A model generated the notes under the pieces. The model ran no database searches. It was not told the origin of the DNA and was given only the letters and a program-made list of their open reading frames with translations. Shown in pieces: positions 9,098 through 17,347 of a DNA stretch of 25,568 nt. Location of the stretch: NCBI GenBank assembly GCA_910585745.1, contig CAJUFM010000042.1, positions 1 to 25,568 of the forward strand, in the 5' to 3' direction. The position numbers and the translations under genes are program-made. This DNA is from an uncultured Eubacterium sp. Its GTDB lineage: Bacteria; Bacillota; Clostridia; Lachnospirales; Lachnospiraceae. Positions within the stretch are counted from its first letter, which is position 1. Every line of letters starts with the position of its first letter.

Positions 9098-9121
9098 AAA
9101 ACGATGAATACTTGGTGAATG

Positions 9122-9152
9122 CGTCCATGTTAGAATGATTTCAACATGGACG
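9122..9152. promoter_or_regulatory. Perfect 10-bp inverted repeat upstream of the lipoprotein operon
   Basis: CGTCCATGTT (9122-9131) and AACATGGACG (9143-9152) are perfect complements around an 11-base loop. There is no T run after it, so it is a poor terminator. Its place between the kinase and the operon, about 90 bases before the lipoprotein start, suits an operator or an attenuating RNA hairpin. No good promoter boxes could be fitted in this gap. Confidence 0.45.
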
Positions 9153-9243
9153 TTAGTTTATGCGGAAGGCACAAGCCAAGCTGGAATGCCTGCATTACAA
9201 TTTGGCGCCGCCCGTGAAATCGTTTTGACAAGGGGGAACAGGC

Positions 9244-10779
9244 ATGAAGAAAAAATGCATGGCACTGATGTTATCAGGAATGATGGTTTTTACGCTGGCT
9301 GGATGTGCCAGCAATCCAGAGAAATCTGTGGTCAAAGAAAAGAATATGGATAAAATGCTGCAGGAGGCCCAAAAAACAGATGATACAAATACTTTTGATC
9401 AGATCAAGGAAGAAGTGAAAAAGTATGAGACCTACAAGACCCGTATCGAGGATGATAAATTAAAGGTTGTTGTGGAAGTGGATGCAAAAGTAGAGGTGCC
9501 AGAGGTAGAAAAGCTTTCGGTATACCGGGTGCGGGCACAAAAGATTGAGCAGGATTTTCTGGAGCGAGTTCAAAAGACGCTGACGCCGGGGATGGCATAT
9601 TACGATGGCAGCAAAGCGAAGACCCGGACAAAATCTGATGTCGCCAAAGAAATAACAGACTATAAAAAGGAATTAAATGATGCTAAAAAATCAGGAGATA
9701 CCGCTATGGTAGAAGAGTATGAAAGCAGCATAGCGGATCTGAAACAGGAGTATGAAGAAGCGCCGGACAATGTGAAGCTTACCGATTATCCATCTGAGAA
9801 AAAAATTCTCAGCATAAAGGATCTGTATGACAGTGACCCCAAGGATACATTTTACAGCTGGCTGCATGACCTGCATGGGGACGGAGAGATGTATTATGGA
9901 TTGAGCGATGGAAAGGATGGAAACTATCATACGCTGTTTGTGCAGAATTCTGAAAATTATGGCAACTGTCTGCGGTACGAGTGCAGTAAAAATGGGTATA
10001 GTGACAATCTCAGTTCTGCCGTTGTGGAGAATGATCTTCAGATGATCACACCGAAAAAGGATGGCCAGGAACCAGAATTTCCGATGGTTGATCCAGGGGG
10101 ATCCATTTCCTGTGTGAGCAATGAACCCTTGACCCTGTCCCAGGAAGAGGCAGAACAGAAGGTAAACACTCTCCTTGGGCAGCTGGGGCTTGATGATTAC
10201 AAATGTTATGAACAGGGGGTATATTCCCAGCTATTACTGAATGGGGACGTGACAGATAAATATAGGAATGTTTATCGTTTTTTGTGCCTGAGAAAGCTGG
10301 ATAACGTGTTTGTTAATAATCAAGCTGGTTACAAGCTGGTGGATGGCTGGCAGGGCAAAGATTATGTGAAAAAAATGTGGGGAAGCGAAGCGGTGGCAGT
10401 CGCAGTAAATGACAGTGGAATCGTAGGTTTCCATTATCTTTCTCCGCTTTCCATAAGTGAAACGGTGGTGAAAGACAGCAGCATAAGGTCCTTTGATGAG
10501 ATCAAAGAGACCTTTGAGAAAATGGTTGTCATAGAAAATGCAGCACAGGATAAGGAGGCAGAGGGAAGTGTATCTGTTAAAGTAACAGATGTAAGTCTTG
10601 TCTACACCAGGATCAGCGAAAAGGACAGTTTTGACACAGGCCTGGTAGTTCCTGTCTGGAATTTTGAGGGGACAGTGGTGGACGAATACGGAGGTGGAAA
10701 GGCGGGCGAAAAGACAGGTGTCATCCTTTCCATAAATGCCATTGACGGTTCTGTTATAAACCAGGAACTGGGATATTAG
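9244..10779 (+). CDS. Secreted lipoprotein, DUF6034-like, unknown function
   Basis: This is a 511-residue predicted lipoprotein. It begins with a lipoprotein signal (MKKKCMALMLSGMMVFTLAGC in part), and the lipobox LAGC places the modified cysteine at C21. The ATG follows AAGGGGGAACAGGC. The mature protein is hydrophilic, with charged helical stretches around residues 30-60 and 120-175. It has an early segment (KVVVEVDAKVEVPEVEKLSV in part) that recalls the Firmicutes DUF6034 lipoproteins; that family name is from memory and is tentative. It sits first in an operon with two ABC-2 membrane proteins and an ATPase and directly after a two-component pair, so it may act as an external sensor or substrate-handling part of that transporter. 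No catalytic motif was recognised. Confidence 0.8.
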   Translation: MKKKCMALMLSGMMVFTLAGCASNPEKSVVKEKNMDKMLQEAQKTDDTNTFDQIKEEVKKYETYKTRIEDDKLKVVVEVDAKVEVPEVEKLSVYRVRAQKIEQDFLERVQKTLTPGMAYYDGSKAKTRTKSDVAKEITDYKKELNDAKKSGDTAMVEEYESSIADLKQEYEEAPDNVKLTDYPSEKKILSIKDLYDSDPKDTFYSWLHDLHGDGEMYYGLSDGKDGNYHTLFVQNSENYGNCLRYECSKNGYSDNLSSAVVENDLQMITPKKDGQEPEFPMVDPGGSISCVSNEPLTLSQEEAEQKVNTLLGQLGLDDYKCYEQGVYSQLLLNGDVTDKYRNVYRFLCLRKLDNVFVNNQAGYKLVDGWQGKDYVKKMWGSEAVAVAVNDSGIVGFHYLSPLSISETVVKDSSIRSFDEIKETFEKMVVIENAAQDKEAEGSVSVKVTDVSLVYTRISEKDSFDTGLVVPVWNFEGTVVDEYGGGKAGEKTGVILSINAIDGSVINQELGY

Positions 10780-10829
10780 TGTGCCGGCACACACATATCA
10801 AGGGGCTGGCCCAGGGAAGGATTGCGGTT

Positions 10830-11453
10830 ATGAATAGTTTTGAAACAGATATAAAACGGGCATTCTGCAGCGTAAATTTTCTCGCCGGGCTGCTGATCGA
10901 GTGTATCATTTTATGGCGCGCAGGATTTGAGTCGGAACTGTTCCAGATCAGTGTGCCAGTTCTGGCGTCACTGCCCTATTCCACGGCATGGCTTAGTGAT
11001 TACCAGAGCGGCTACATCAAGGAATACCTGCCCCGATGCGGGAGAACATCCTATATATTAGGAAAATTTCTTGCCTGCGGCATAAGCGGGGGTGGTCTGC
11101 TGACAGCGGCATGTTTATTCCGCCTTCTGACCGGCGGGGAGGATATGGAATGGAAGCTTCTTCTGATCTTCCTCTCCGGGATGCTGTGGGCGGTGGTGGC
11201 AGCGGCTCTCGCCGCCGCTGCAAACAGCAGGTATGTCGCCTACGGTGGTGGATTTGTACTGTTTTATATGCTGGTCATATTGTACCAACGCTATTTTAAG
11301 ACATTGTACTGCCTGTATCCAGTGGAATGGTATGCCCCGGAACATACGTGGGTGTGGGGGGATACGGGGGTTGTGCTGCTGCTGGCAGGGATGATCCTGC
11401 TCATTGGCATTCTTTATTATGAAATTCTTGGGAGGTGCATCAAACATGTATAA
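10830..11453 (+). CDS. ABC-2 type transporter membrane subunit, short
   Basis: This 207-residue very hydrophobic protein has about five or six TM helices (around residues 16-30, 75-97, 107-130, 135-150 and 180-200). The ATG at 10830 has AGGGAAGG 9 bases upstream; the frame could be extended upstream to a GTG at 10779, but without a site. It overlaps the next membrane protein gene by 8 bp. With that gene and the ATPase it likely forms an ABC-2 exporter, the two unlike membrane subunits pairing as in lantibiotic-immunity or BcrAB-like transporters. Sequence motifs for the substrate are absent, and family assignment rests on topology and context. Confidence 0.75.
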   Translation: MNSFETDIKRAFCSVNFLAGLLIECIILWRAGFESELFQISVPVLASLPYSTAWLSDYQSGYIKEYLPRCGRTSYILGKFLACGISGGGLLTAACLFRLLTGGEDMEWKLLLIFLSGMLWAVVAAALAAAANSRYVAYGGGFVLFYMLVILYQRYFKTLYCLYPVEWYAPEHTWVWGDTGVVLLLAGMILLIGILYYEILGRCIKHV

Positions 11454-12348
11454 GGTCAGACAGATTCTGCACATCGCCCGCTCGGATTTTAGGAAATGGC
11501 ACAGAAATCCCCAGATCATAATGTGTTTTCTCCTCGCCTTTATATTCTGCTTTCTGCTGTCGGATAAGGTGATGCAGTTTGCACAGGAACATGGAACGTA
11601 TCTGCAGGGGATGGAAGCTTTTATATGGACTTTCGGGGACGCCCAGTCGGTACTTGCTATCTCGATCCTGCTGCTGCTTCTTTTTTCAGATATGCCCAAT
11701 CTATCCAATGAGGTGCCCTATTTAATGGTAAGAACGGACCGAAGGGTATGGATGCTGGGGCAGATCGTATACTTGATATCTGCAACCTTTTGTTTTATGG
11801 TCTTTATCCTTCTGGCGACGGTGCTTTTGTCGGCAGGAAGGGCATATCCGGCAAACCTGTGGAGTGACACGGCGGCAATCTTAGGATATTCAGGCATCGG
11901 GGAAAAGATCGCAGTTCCCTCCTTTGTGAAGGTTCTGGAGCTGACGGATCCATACCGCTGTACGCTGCATATCTTTTTATTGATGACGGGCTATGCGGTC
12001 TCCATGGCGGGCATCATTTTGTTTTTAAATCTCTGCCGAAGCAATGGTGGAATGATAGGCGGTGTGATCTTTAGTGGATTCGGGATGCTGATGAATCCTG
12101 ATATCGTGGCAGAATGGTTTGGGATCTCCATGGAGAAGATCCGCTTCGCTAATATTATAAGCGGCTGGATCTCGCCCCTGAACCATGCCACCTATTATAT
12201 GCACAGCTTTGGTTATGACAATCTGCCCAGACTGTGGCAGTCCTATTTGTTCTTTTCGCTGTTTAGTATGTTGCTTTTTGTGGTTTCTCTTTTGAAAATA
12301 AAAAATTACCCATTTTCTTTTTCTGGCAGCCAGACAGCGTCGAATTAA
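11446..12348 (+). CDS. ABC-2 type transporter membrane subunit
   Basis: This is a 300-residue membrane protein with about six TM helices: near residues 25-45, 65-80, 98-122, 170-192, 198-215 and 265-285. A GGAGGTG site precedes the ATG at 11446, which is preferred to an in-frame ATG at 11404 lying within the previous gene. The N-terminal half starts with a basic amphipathic helix (RSDFRKWHRNPQ), as ABC-2 permeases often do. Position between the shorter membrane protein and the ATPase supports a role as the second permease subunit of one exporter. The substrate is unknown. Confidence 0.78.
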   Translation: MYKVRQILHIARSDFRKWHRNPQIIMCFLLAFIFCFLLSDKVMQFAQEHGTYLQGMEAFIWTFGDAQSVLAISILLLLLFSDMPNLSNEVPYLMVRTDRRVWMLGQIVYLISATFCFMVFILLATVLLSAGRAYPANLWSDTAAILGYSGIGEKIAVPSFVKVLELTDPYRCTLHIFLLMTGYAVSMAGIILFLNLCRSNGGMIGGVIFSGFGMLMNPDIVAEWFGISMEKIRFANIISGWISPLNHATYYMHSFGYDNLPRLWQSYLFFSLFSMLLFVVSLLKIKNYPFSFSGSQTASN

Positions 12349-12390
12349 AGCTCAGTGGGGAAGCCGGGCTAACAAGGAGGGAGATCGATC

Positions 12391-13038
12391 ATGGAAGAAA
12401 ATACAGGAATCGAAGTAAAACATGTATATAAATCCTTTGGAAAAGAGCGGGTGCTGATTGATGTCAATTTCTTAATCCCGCCAGGAAGTATTTACGGCGT
12501 AGTGGGAAATAATGGAAGTGGGAAGACGGTACTTATGAAATGCATATGCGGCTTTATGAAATGCGACAGAGGAAAGATTGTTGTAAATGGCAGGCAGGTG
12601 GGGAAGGAAGTGGATTTTCCGGACCGGCTGGGTGTGATCATCGAGACACCGGGTTTTATCCCCAATCTGACTGGATACAAAAATCTTAAGATCCTTGCTG
12701 CACTAAAGGGAAGAATTGGAAAATCAGAGATTCGAGAGACGCTGCAGAAAGTGGGACTTGATCCGGACATGAAAAAGCCGGTATCCAAGTACTCTCTGGG
12801 AATGCGTCAGAGGCTGGGCATCGCCCAGGCGATCATGGAAGATCCGAAAGTGCTTGTACTGGATGAGCCCTTTAACGGGCTGGACCGATACGGGGTGGTA
12901 GAAATCCGGGCGCTGCTCAAGGACTTGAAAGCTGATGGAAAATCCATTTTGCTGGCAAGCCATAATGCACAGGATATCGAAGAGCTTTGTGATCATGTAA
13001 AGGATCTGATGTTGGAAAGGAATGAGATAAATGAGTAA
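12391..13038 (+). CDS. ABC transporter ATP-binding protein (BcrA-type)
   Basis: This 215-residue nucleotide-binding subunit energises the preceding membrane pair. Motifs are complete: Walker A GNNGSGKT (39-46), signature SLGMRQ (135-140), Walker B VLVLDEP (154-160) with catalytic E159, and the switch histidine H191. The Q-loop has E85 in IIETPGFIPNLTGYKNL, the glutamate form typical of the BcrA and lantibiotic-immunity (LanF) branch. The ATG follows AAGGAGGG. It is shorter than many BcrA proteins because it lacks a C-terminal extension, and it overlaps the next gene by 8 bp. The substrate may be an antimicrobial peptide or an envelope component; no precursor peptide gene was found in the window. 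Confidence 0.93.
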   Translation: MEENTGIEVKHVYKSFGKERVLIDVNFLIPPGSIYGVVGNNGSGKTVLMKCICGFMKCDRGKIVVNGRQVGKEVDFPDRLGVIIETPGFIPNLTGYKNLKILAALKGRIGKSEIRETLQKVGLDPDMKKPVSKYSLGMRQRLGIAQAIMEDPKVLVLDEPFNGLDRYGVVEIRALLKDLKADGKSILLASHNAQDIEELCDHVKDLMLERNEINE

Positions 13039-14962
13039 CAGATGGAAGAAAGCAGCGGCTGTATTGTGTCTGATGGGCTGTCTTGTACTGGAGGCAGGCC
13101 TGGAAGTTTCGCAGATCTGCGCTGCAGGACAGGAGAAAACAGAAAGTTCCGGGGCGGATTCTCCGGAGGGAGACAGCAGGCAGGAGATGTCCGATTTCGG
13201 GGGTATGACGGGGTTTAGCATTGATAACCAGAATGTATATGAGGGAATGGAAAATTCCTATGCCGGAGGATATGTTCCAAAGATTGAAAAAAACAAGGCG
13301 CTGATCCTGTTGCCGCTGCAAGCAAAAAGAAAACTGCCTGGAAATAAGATAACGGTCACTCTCCGCTTTGGGGAATCAGATAATCACCCTTTTGTGTATA
13401 AGAATTATGAAAAGACGGTTTCCTTTGGATACCATAAGACAGGAAAACAGGGACAAACCACAGGTTGTTATCTTGTGACCTTTCAGCTGGATCTCAAGAA
13501 AGAGCGCTGCAATGGAAGTTACCCTGTCACATTGTCTGCCAGTGCACAGGATGAAGCTGGTAATGAGATCTTTCAGGAATTTACGGTGTATGTCACCATT
13601 ACAGATGGAAAAATGGCAGGGGATGACGCAAAGGGAGATGCGGCTGAAGGCGGTGGTGCAGCGGGGTTTGTTATCGACAATCAGAATGTCTACAAGGGAA
13701 TGGAGAAGTCCTACTCCAGGGGATATGTTCCAAAGATTGGAAATGACAGTGCAGTTCTTGTATTGCCGCTACAGGCAAAATATAAGATCTCCGGAAACCG
13801 GGTAAGGGCCGCCCTCAAATTCGGAGAGGGGGAAAATCTTCCCTTTGTCCATAAGAATTATGAAAAGGCAGTAAAGTTAAGGTATTATAAGATAGGAAGT
13901 CAGGGAAGAAAGGCAGGGCGCTATCTCGTATCATTTAATCTAAAATTAAAGAAAGACCGTTACAATGGAAGTTACCCTGTGATCGTGACTGTCAGCGGAC
14001 AGGATGAAGCTGGAAGTGAGATCAGTCAGGAATTTACGGTGTATGTCACTATCACAGATGGAAAAAAGGCAGGGGGGACTGAGGGCGCCCAGGAGGGTGA
14101 AGAAGATACTATGGAAAAATTTGCCCCTAAAGTGATGATGGATTCCTATCAGTTCTCCAGAAAAAAGATTCTGTGCGGAGAAAAATTTACCGCGAAGATC
14201 ACCCTTCGTAATACCAGCAGCACAGAACCCGTGAAGAACATGATGGTCTCTGTAACTCCGGGAGAGAATGTAGAACTTCTTGGCAGGACGGGCAGCAGTT
14301 ATGTGCAGGAGCTGGCGGCGGGAGGAAGCTGTGATCTGTCCTTTCGGTTCCGGGTAAATGCATCGGCGCCCCGGGGACAGTACAGCGTTGGAGTTGCCAT
14401 GGATTATGCAGACGCCAGGGGCGGAACCCATACGGCGGAGGACGCAATGAAAGTATCCGCGGAGCAGCCGGTACAGATTCAGATATCTCCAGTGAGTGTG
14501 CCGAAAACGATACAGCTGGGGGAGACGGTGGAACTGCTGACCCAGGCGATGAATCTGGGGAAGGGGAAACTTTACAATGTCCGGGCCATGCTGGAGGCGG
14601 AGGGACTTACTTCTTCGGGGGTTGCATTTATCGGGGATGTCGAGGCAGGCACTTCCATGGCAGGAAGTATGGAGATCACGGCGGAGGGGCTGACAGGTAC
14701 GAATCTGTATGGCGCCACCCAGGGAAAGATCACATTTTATTATGCAGACGAGGTGGGAAATGAGATGACTCAGGAACAGACCTTTGAAACGGATATTTTA
14801 TCTCCGCTGAGTGGTGAAAATGAGGAAGAGCCTGGAGACGATACCAGGCAGTGGTGGATAATTATGACCGTGATCCTGGTATTACTGATTCAGGCGGCAG
14901 TGATATTTTTTATGAGAAAGTCAAAGGGGATACGGACCGGAGGCGGGGATGTGAATGAATAA
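13031..14962 (+). CDS. Secreted membrane-anchored protein with two tandem repeats and a COG1361/CARDB-like domain
   Basis: This 643-residue protein has a signal peptide (about 1-32, basic start then a hydrophobic core ending ICAAG) and a single C-terminal TM (about 608-628) followed by a basic tail. It would thus be exposed outside and held in the membrane. Residues about 58-197 and 208-348 are two copies of the same unit, each beginning with IDNQNVY and ending with QEFTVYVTITDGK; each also has VPKI and NGSYPV. The C-terminal part (about 365-600) looks like beta-sandwich domains of the COG1361/CARDB/NEW3 kind (for example LRNTSSTEPVKNM, QAMNLGKGKLYNV). It is coupled to the ATPase upstream and to the next gene by 8-bp overlaps. 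It may be an accessory surface part of the transporter. Function is not known. Confidence 0.8.
   Translation: MSNRWKKAAAVLCLMGCLVLEAGLEVSQICAAGQEKTESSGADSPEGDSRQEMSDFGGMTGFSIDNQNVYEGMENSYAGGYVPKIEKNKALILLPLQAKRKLPGNKITVTLRFGESDNHPFVYKNYEKTVSFGYHKTGKQGQTTGCYLVTFQLDLKKERCNGSYPVTLSASAQDEAGNEIFQEFTVYVTITDGKMAGDDAKGDAAEGGGAAGFVIDNQNVYKGMEKSYSRGYVPKIGNDSAVLVLPLQAKYKISGNRVRAALKFGEGENLPFVHKNYEKAVKLRYYKIGSQGRKAGRYLVSFNLKLKKDRYNGSYPVIVTVSGQDEAGSEISQEFTVYVTITDGKKAGGTEGAQEGEEDTMEKFAPKVMMDSYQFSRKKILCGEKFTAKITLRNTSSTEPVKNMMVSVTPGENVELLGRTGSSYVQELAAGGSCDLSFRFRVNASAPRGQYSVGVAMDYADARGGTHTAEDAMKVSAEQPVQIQISPVSVPKTIQLGETVELLTQAMNLGKGKLYNVRAMLEAEGLTSSGVAFIGDVEAGTSMAGSMEITAEGLTGTNLYGATQGKITFYYADEVGNEMTQEQTFETDILSPLSGENEEEPGDDTRQWWIIMTVILVLLIQAAVIFFMRKSKGIRTGGGDVNE
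13202..13621 (+). repeat. First copy of an intragenic tandem repeat
   Basis: This encodes about residues 58-197 of the surface protein. It matches the second copy through most of its length at the protein level, with shared blocks IDNQNVY, GYVPKI, LPLQAK, KNYEK, NGSYPV, QDEAG and QEFTVYVTITDGK. Boundaries are judged by eye. Confidence 0.8.
13652..14074 (+). repeat. Second copy of the intragenic tandem repeat
   Basis: This encodes about residues 208-348 of the surface protein. It is separated from the first copy by a short Gly/Ala/Asp-rich linker. The ends of the two copies are nearly identical at the DNA level around the FTVYVTITDGK codons, which points to a fairly recent duplication. Confidence 0.8.
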
Positions 14963-15860
14963 TAGGATCCAGAGATTTCTAAGACTTAGAAAACAGAGCG
15001 ACACAGTAAAGGTAATCTGTTTTTTTGTACTGGCAGCGGCCGCTTTTTTTGCCAGTGTGATATACCACACATGGGATATCTACCGTTTTGTCAATACGCC
15101 GGCGGAATATGTGCTCACGGGAGAGGGGACGGTTTCCCAGAAACGAATGGATGAGCTGGCCCAGATGGCAGATGTGGCAGGGGTGAGCCGTCAGATGGAA
15201 GTTTCCATCACGGTGATGTACCAGGGAATGAGCACCGCGGTCAATTGTAGTCTGCTGTCCCAGGACTATATAGAGAAATTGTTTGATATAAAACTTCCTG
15301 CTGGTACAAAACGGATTTATATGAACGGGACGGCATTTTCTGAGATGCTGCAGGGGATCACAGAAGTGAATGAGAATCTGACGGATACAGAAAATCTAAA
15401 GCCGGCAGCTGGCAGTACCGGATTGGATATCCGCTATTCCATGGAGGAGGACGTGATAGATCCGAAAGAGGATGATGCGGCTGCCGCCACAGGGACTTCC
15501 GTGGCGGAGAGTTATAAGTCAGCAAAGCTGGTCGTGGTGAAAGACGATGGGCAGGAGGAGAAAGCCTTCACTTGCACTGCAGAAGCGGAGGGACGGCTGC
15601 TAAGGGAGGCCTATGGTCTGAGGGTGTTGTTTGACAAGCACGACCTGGATGGGCGGCATGTGGAACAGTTAAGAAAAATGGGGTATGGGATTGAAAATGA
15701 GGAGGTGGTGATCACAGAGGAGAATGAGATCCAGACAAAGCTGCTTCATATACAGTACGGACTACTCTCTTTTGGGATTTGTCTTATCGCCAGCTTCGCC
15801 CTCAAACACGCGGCGCAAATAGGCTGGCACCGTCAAGCTGGCTCAACGGCGCGAATTTGA
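14955..15860 (+). CDS. Membrane protein with large external domain, possibly FtsX/MacB-like
   Basis: This is a 301-residue protein with TM1 at about 20-38 and a second TM at about 268-285, holding a roughly 225-residue domain between them outside the cell. The external part recalls the periplasmic core domain of FtsX/MacB proteins, with alternating beta strands and a VSRQMEVSITVMYQG-type segment, but only one TM follows it instead of three. It could be a truncated FtsX-type permease or an accessory protein of the ABC exporter; this is tentative. It overlaps the upstream gene by 8 bp and is the last gene before a strong terminator. The final 15 residues (basic, HRQAGSTARI) look unlike a normal domain end. 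Confidence 0.65.
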   Translation: MNNRIQRFLRLRKQSDTVKVICFFVLAAAAFFASVIYHTWDIYRFVNTPAEYVLTGEGTVSQKRMDELAQMADVAGVSRQMEVSITVMYQGMSTAVNCSLLSQDYIEKLFDIKLPAGTKRIYMNGTAFSEMLQGITEVNENLTDTENLKPAAGSTGLDIRYSMEEDVIDPKEDDAAAATGTSVAESYKSAKLVVVKDDGQEEKAFTCTAEAEGRLLREAYGLRVLFDKHDLDGRHVEQLRKMGYGIENEEVVITEENEIQTKLLHIQYGLLSFGICLIASFALKHAAQIGWHRQAGSTARI

Positions 15861-15951
15861 ACCCACCGCAGAGCAAAGTGAAACACCTTTGTACTTAACG
15901 CAATACAATAATATGAATACTTTGTCAAGATAAAAGTGCAATTATTTTAAG

Positions 15952-15996
15952 AAGAAGCGAATTATTGGAGTGAATTCCAATAAACGCTTCTTTTTT
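15952..15996 (+). terminator. Strong intrinsic terminator ending the ABC/surface operon
   Basis: The outer stem AAGAAGCG (15952-15959) pairs with CGCTTCTT (15985-15992). The inner stem TTATTGGA (15962-15969) pairs with TCCAATAA (15976-15983) around a six-base loop. A run of six T residues follows. Only a small A bulge separates the two stems. Confidence 0.9.
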
Positions 15997-16032
15997 CGTT
16001 GGATTTTTTCCCCTGTTTCTGTTTATGGGCGC

Positions 16033-16061
16033 TTAACACAATATTGTAATATGTATATAAA
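16033..16061 (+). promoter_or_regulatory. Sigma-A promoter of the hydrolase/DUF2589/SLATT/CHAP operon
   Basis: TTAACA (16033-16038) and TATAAA (16056-16061) are separated by 17 bases. The spacer contains the perfect 10-bp palindrome ACAATATTGT (16038-16047), which could be an operator. A similar 25-base copy lies upstream at 15891-15915 (19 of 25 identical). Confidence 0.7.
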
Positions 16062-16109
16062 GCCGGGAAAAAAGATTGTGGCAAGCAACGCAAGAGAGGA
16101 GAAAATAAC

Positions 16110-17255
16110 ATGAACATTAATTTTCATTATTATTTGGTTAAAGCCATGGCGATCGAAGCAGGATTAAGAGAGGATGAGGCGCAAATCGTAGCGCTGACTT
16201 CCCAGATGGTGGACGATGTGACGCCGGATTTTTTCAAAGGAGAGCAGTTTCCGACGCAGAAGGGAAAGATGCTGAAAATCTATGTAGAAAACCAGCCCCC
16301 AAGATATTTTCAGGAAAATGCCATGGTAGGGGAGGCAGGGGACCATTATTATGAATTCCTGCCTTCCATCACATCATTTGGACTGCTGGATGCGAGAAAA
16401 GAATTCCACCAGCTCGAAAGTGTGACGCCTTTTCATTTTTTTGTGAGAAATTATACTGAGAATCCAGAGGACCGCAGTATTCTGCGGACAAAGCCAGCAT
16501 TGCGGGGAAGTTATCTGTATAACGCTATTGAGGCCATCGTAGACAGTATGGTTCAAGACCAGGAAGCGGGGGATGACTCGAAGAGGCTTGGGGACTTAGT
16601 TCAATTCGGAATGCTTCTTCACGTGTTTGCAGACACTTTTGCCCATGATGGTTTCAGTGGCTCTCTGGGATGGGAAAACGAGGCAAAGATCATCAATATT
16701 TTCGATGCGGGGCTTCAGGAGAGAGGACGGGAAGGGACCGAGCATTTTTCAGATCGTCTTGGAAGTCTTACTTCATGTGGGCATGGGCAGTTGGCACATT
16801 TGCCAGATGTATGCAGCGCTACCTTCTGGTATCGGTATAAGGCCCAGAAAAATGATGATTTTTCCAAGGAAAAATGCCGTTGTAACCGTATTGTGTTTGA
16901 GCAGTGCGCTAAGTATATTTTTGAGTGGTTTATGAAGCTGTCCAGGGAACAGGATCAAACCGCAGCCAGATGGAACCAGATTAGGGAGCCTCTTATGGAA
17001 ACGGCATGTCTTATCACCAGTGAGATGGATGATGTAACCCATGCTGAGGAACTTGCAGCAGTATGGGCGGCAAATTATTTCCATGATCAGGATAGGATGT
17101 CCTGGCTTGAGTACAGTACTCAGAGTTTATTTGGACAGGCAGTGGCGGGAAATGTGAATGGTGTTCCGATTTACCGTTTTGAAAATGAAATTATTTTTTA
17201 TCTGTTCAATCAGGCGACCTATGAGCTGAGAAGAATTGTGACAGGGAAGTATTAA
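16110..17255 (+). CDS. Predicted metal-dependent hydrolase, DUF6765-like
   Basis: This is a 381-residue soluble protein with no signal peptide; GAGAGGAG precedes the ATG. It resembles the DUF6765 family as I remember it: an N-terminal FHYYLVKAMAIEAGL segment with H6, then SQMVDDVTPD (D35, D36), then LLHVFADTFAHDGFSG (H171, D175, H179), then HGQLAHLPD (H225, H230, D233). The clusters of His and Asp spaced along helices are reminiscent of zinc-dependent phospholipase C folds, so a phospholipase-like or phosphoesterase activity is possible, but this is inference from motif layout only. It is the first gene after a strong promoter and is followed in the same direction by the DUF2589 pair. The DUF number should be confirmed by profile search. 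Confidence 0.7.
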   Translation: MNINFHYYLVKAMAIEAGLREDEAQIVALTSQMVDDVTPDFFKGEQFPTQKGKMLKIYVENQPPRYFQENAMVGEAGDHYYEFLPSITSFGLLDARKEFHQLESVTPFHFFVRNYTENPEDRSILRTKPALRGSYLYNAIEAIVDSMVQDQEAGDDSKRLGDLVQFGMLLHVFADTFAHDGFSGSLGWENEAKIINIFDAGLQERGREGTEHFSDRLGSLTSCGHGQLAHLPDVCSATFWYRYKAQKNDDFSKEKCRCNRIVFEQCAKYIFEWFMKLSREQDQTAARWNQIREPLMETACLITSEMDDVTHAEELAAVWAANYFHDQDRMSWLEYSTQSLFGQAVAGNVNGVPIYRFENEIIFYLFNQATYELRRIVTGKY

Positions 17256-17347
17256 AAGTTTAAATGGGTTAGAAACAGACTTTTCTGCCTGTGCGCCGCG
17301 GCGATGCCGCCCGGCTTTACAAGAGCAGTCCGAAAGGAGTAATGAGA

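Noticed and set aside
9135..9353. 72-codon frame overlapping the lipoprotein start
   Set aside because: It reads the lipoprotein gene in another frame, has no ribosome binding site and no protein-like pattern, so it is not a precursor peptide.
15830..15885. A minus-strand GGTTCAAATTC reminiscent of a tRNA T-loop
   Set aside because: The flanking bases do not form the T-arm stem, and no acceptor, D or anticodon arm could be fitted.
17290..17320. GC-rich hairpin GCGGC-GAT-GCCGC as terminator or riboswitch
   Set aside because: The stem is only 5 bp, has no T run and shows no conserved riboswitch features.
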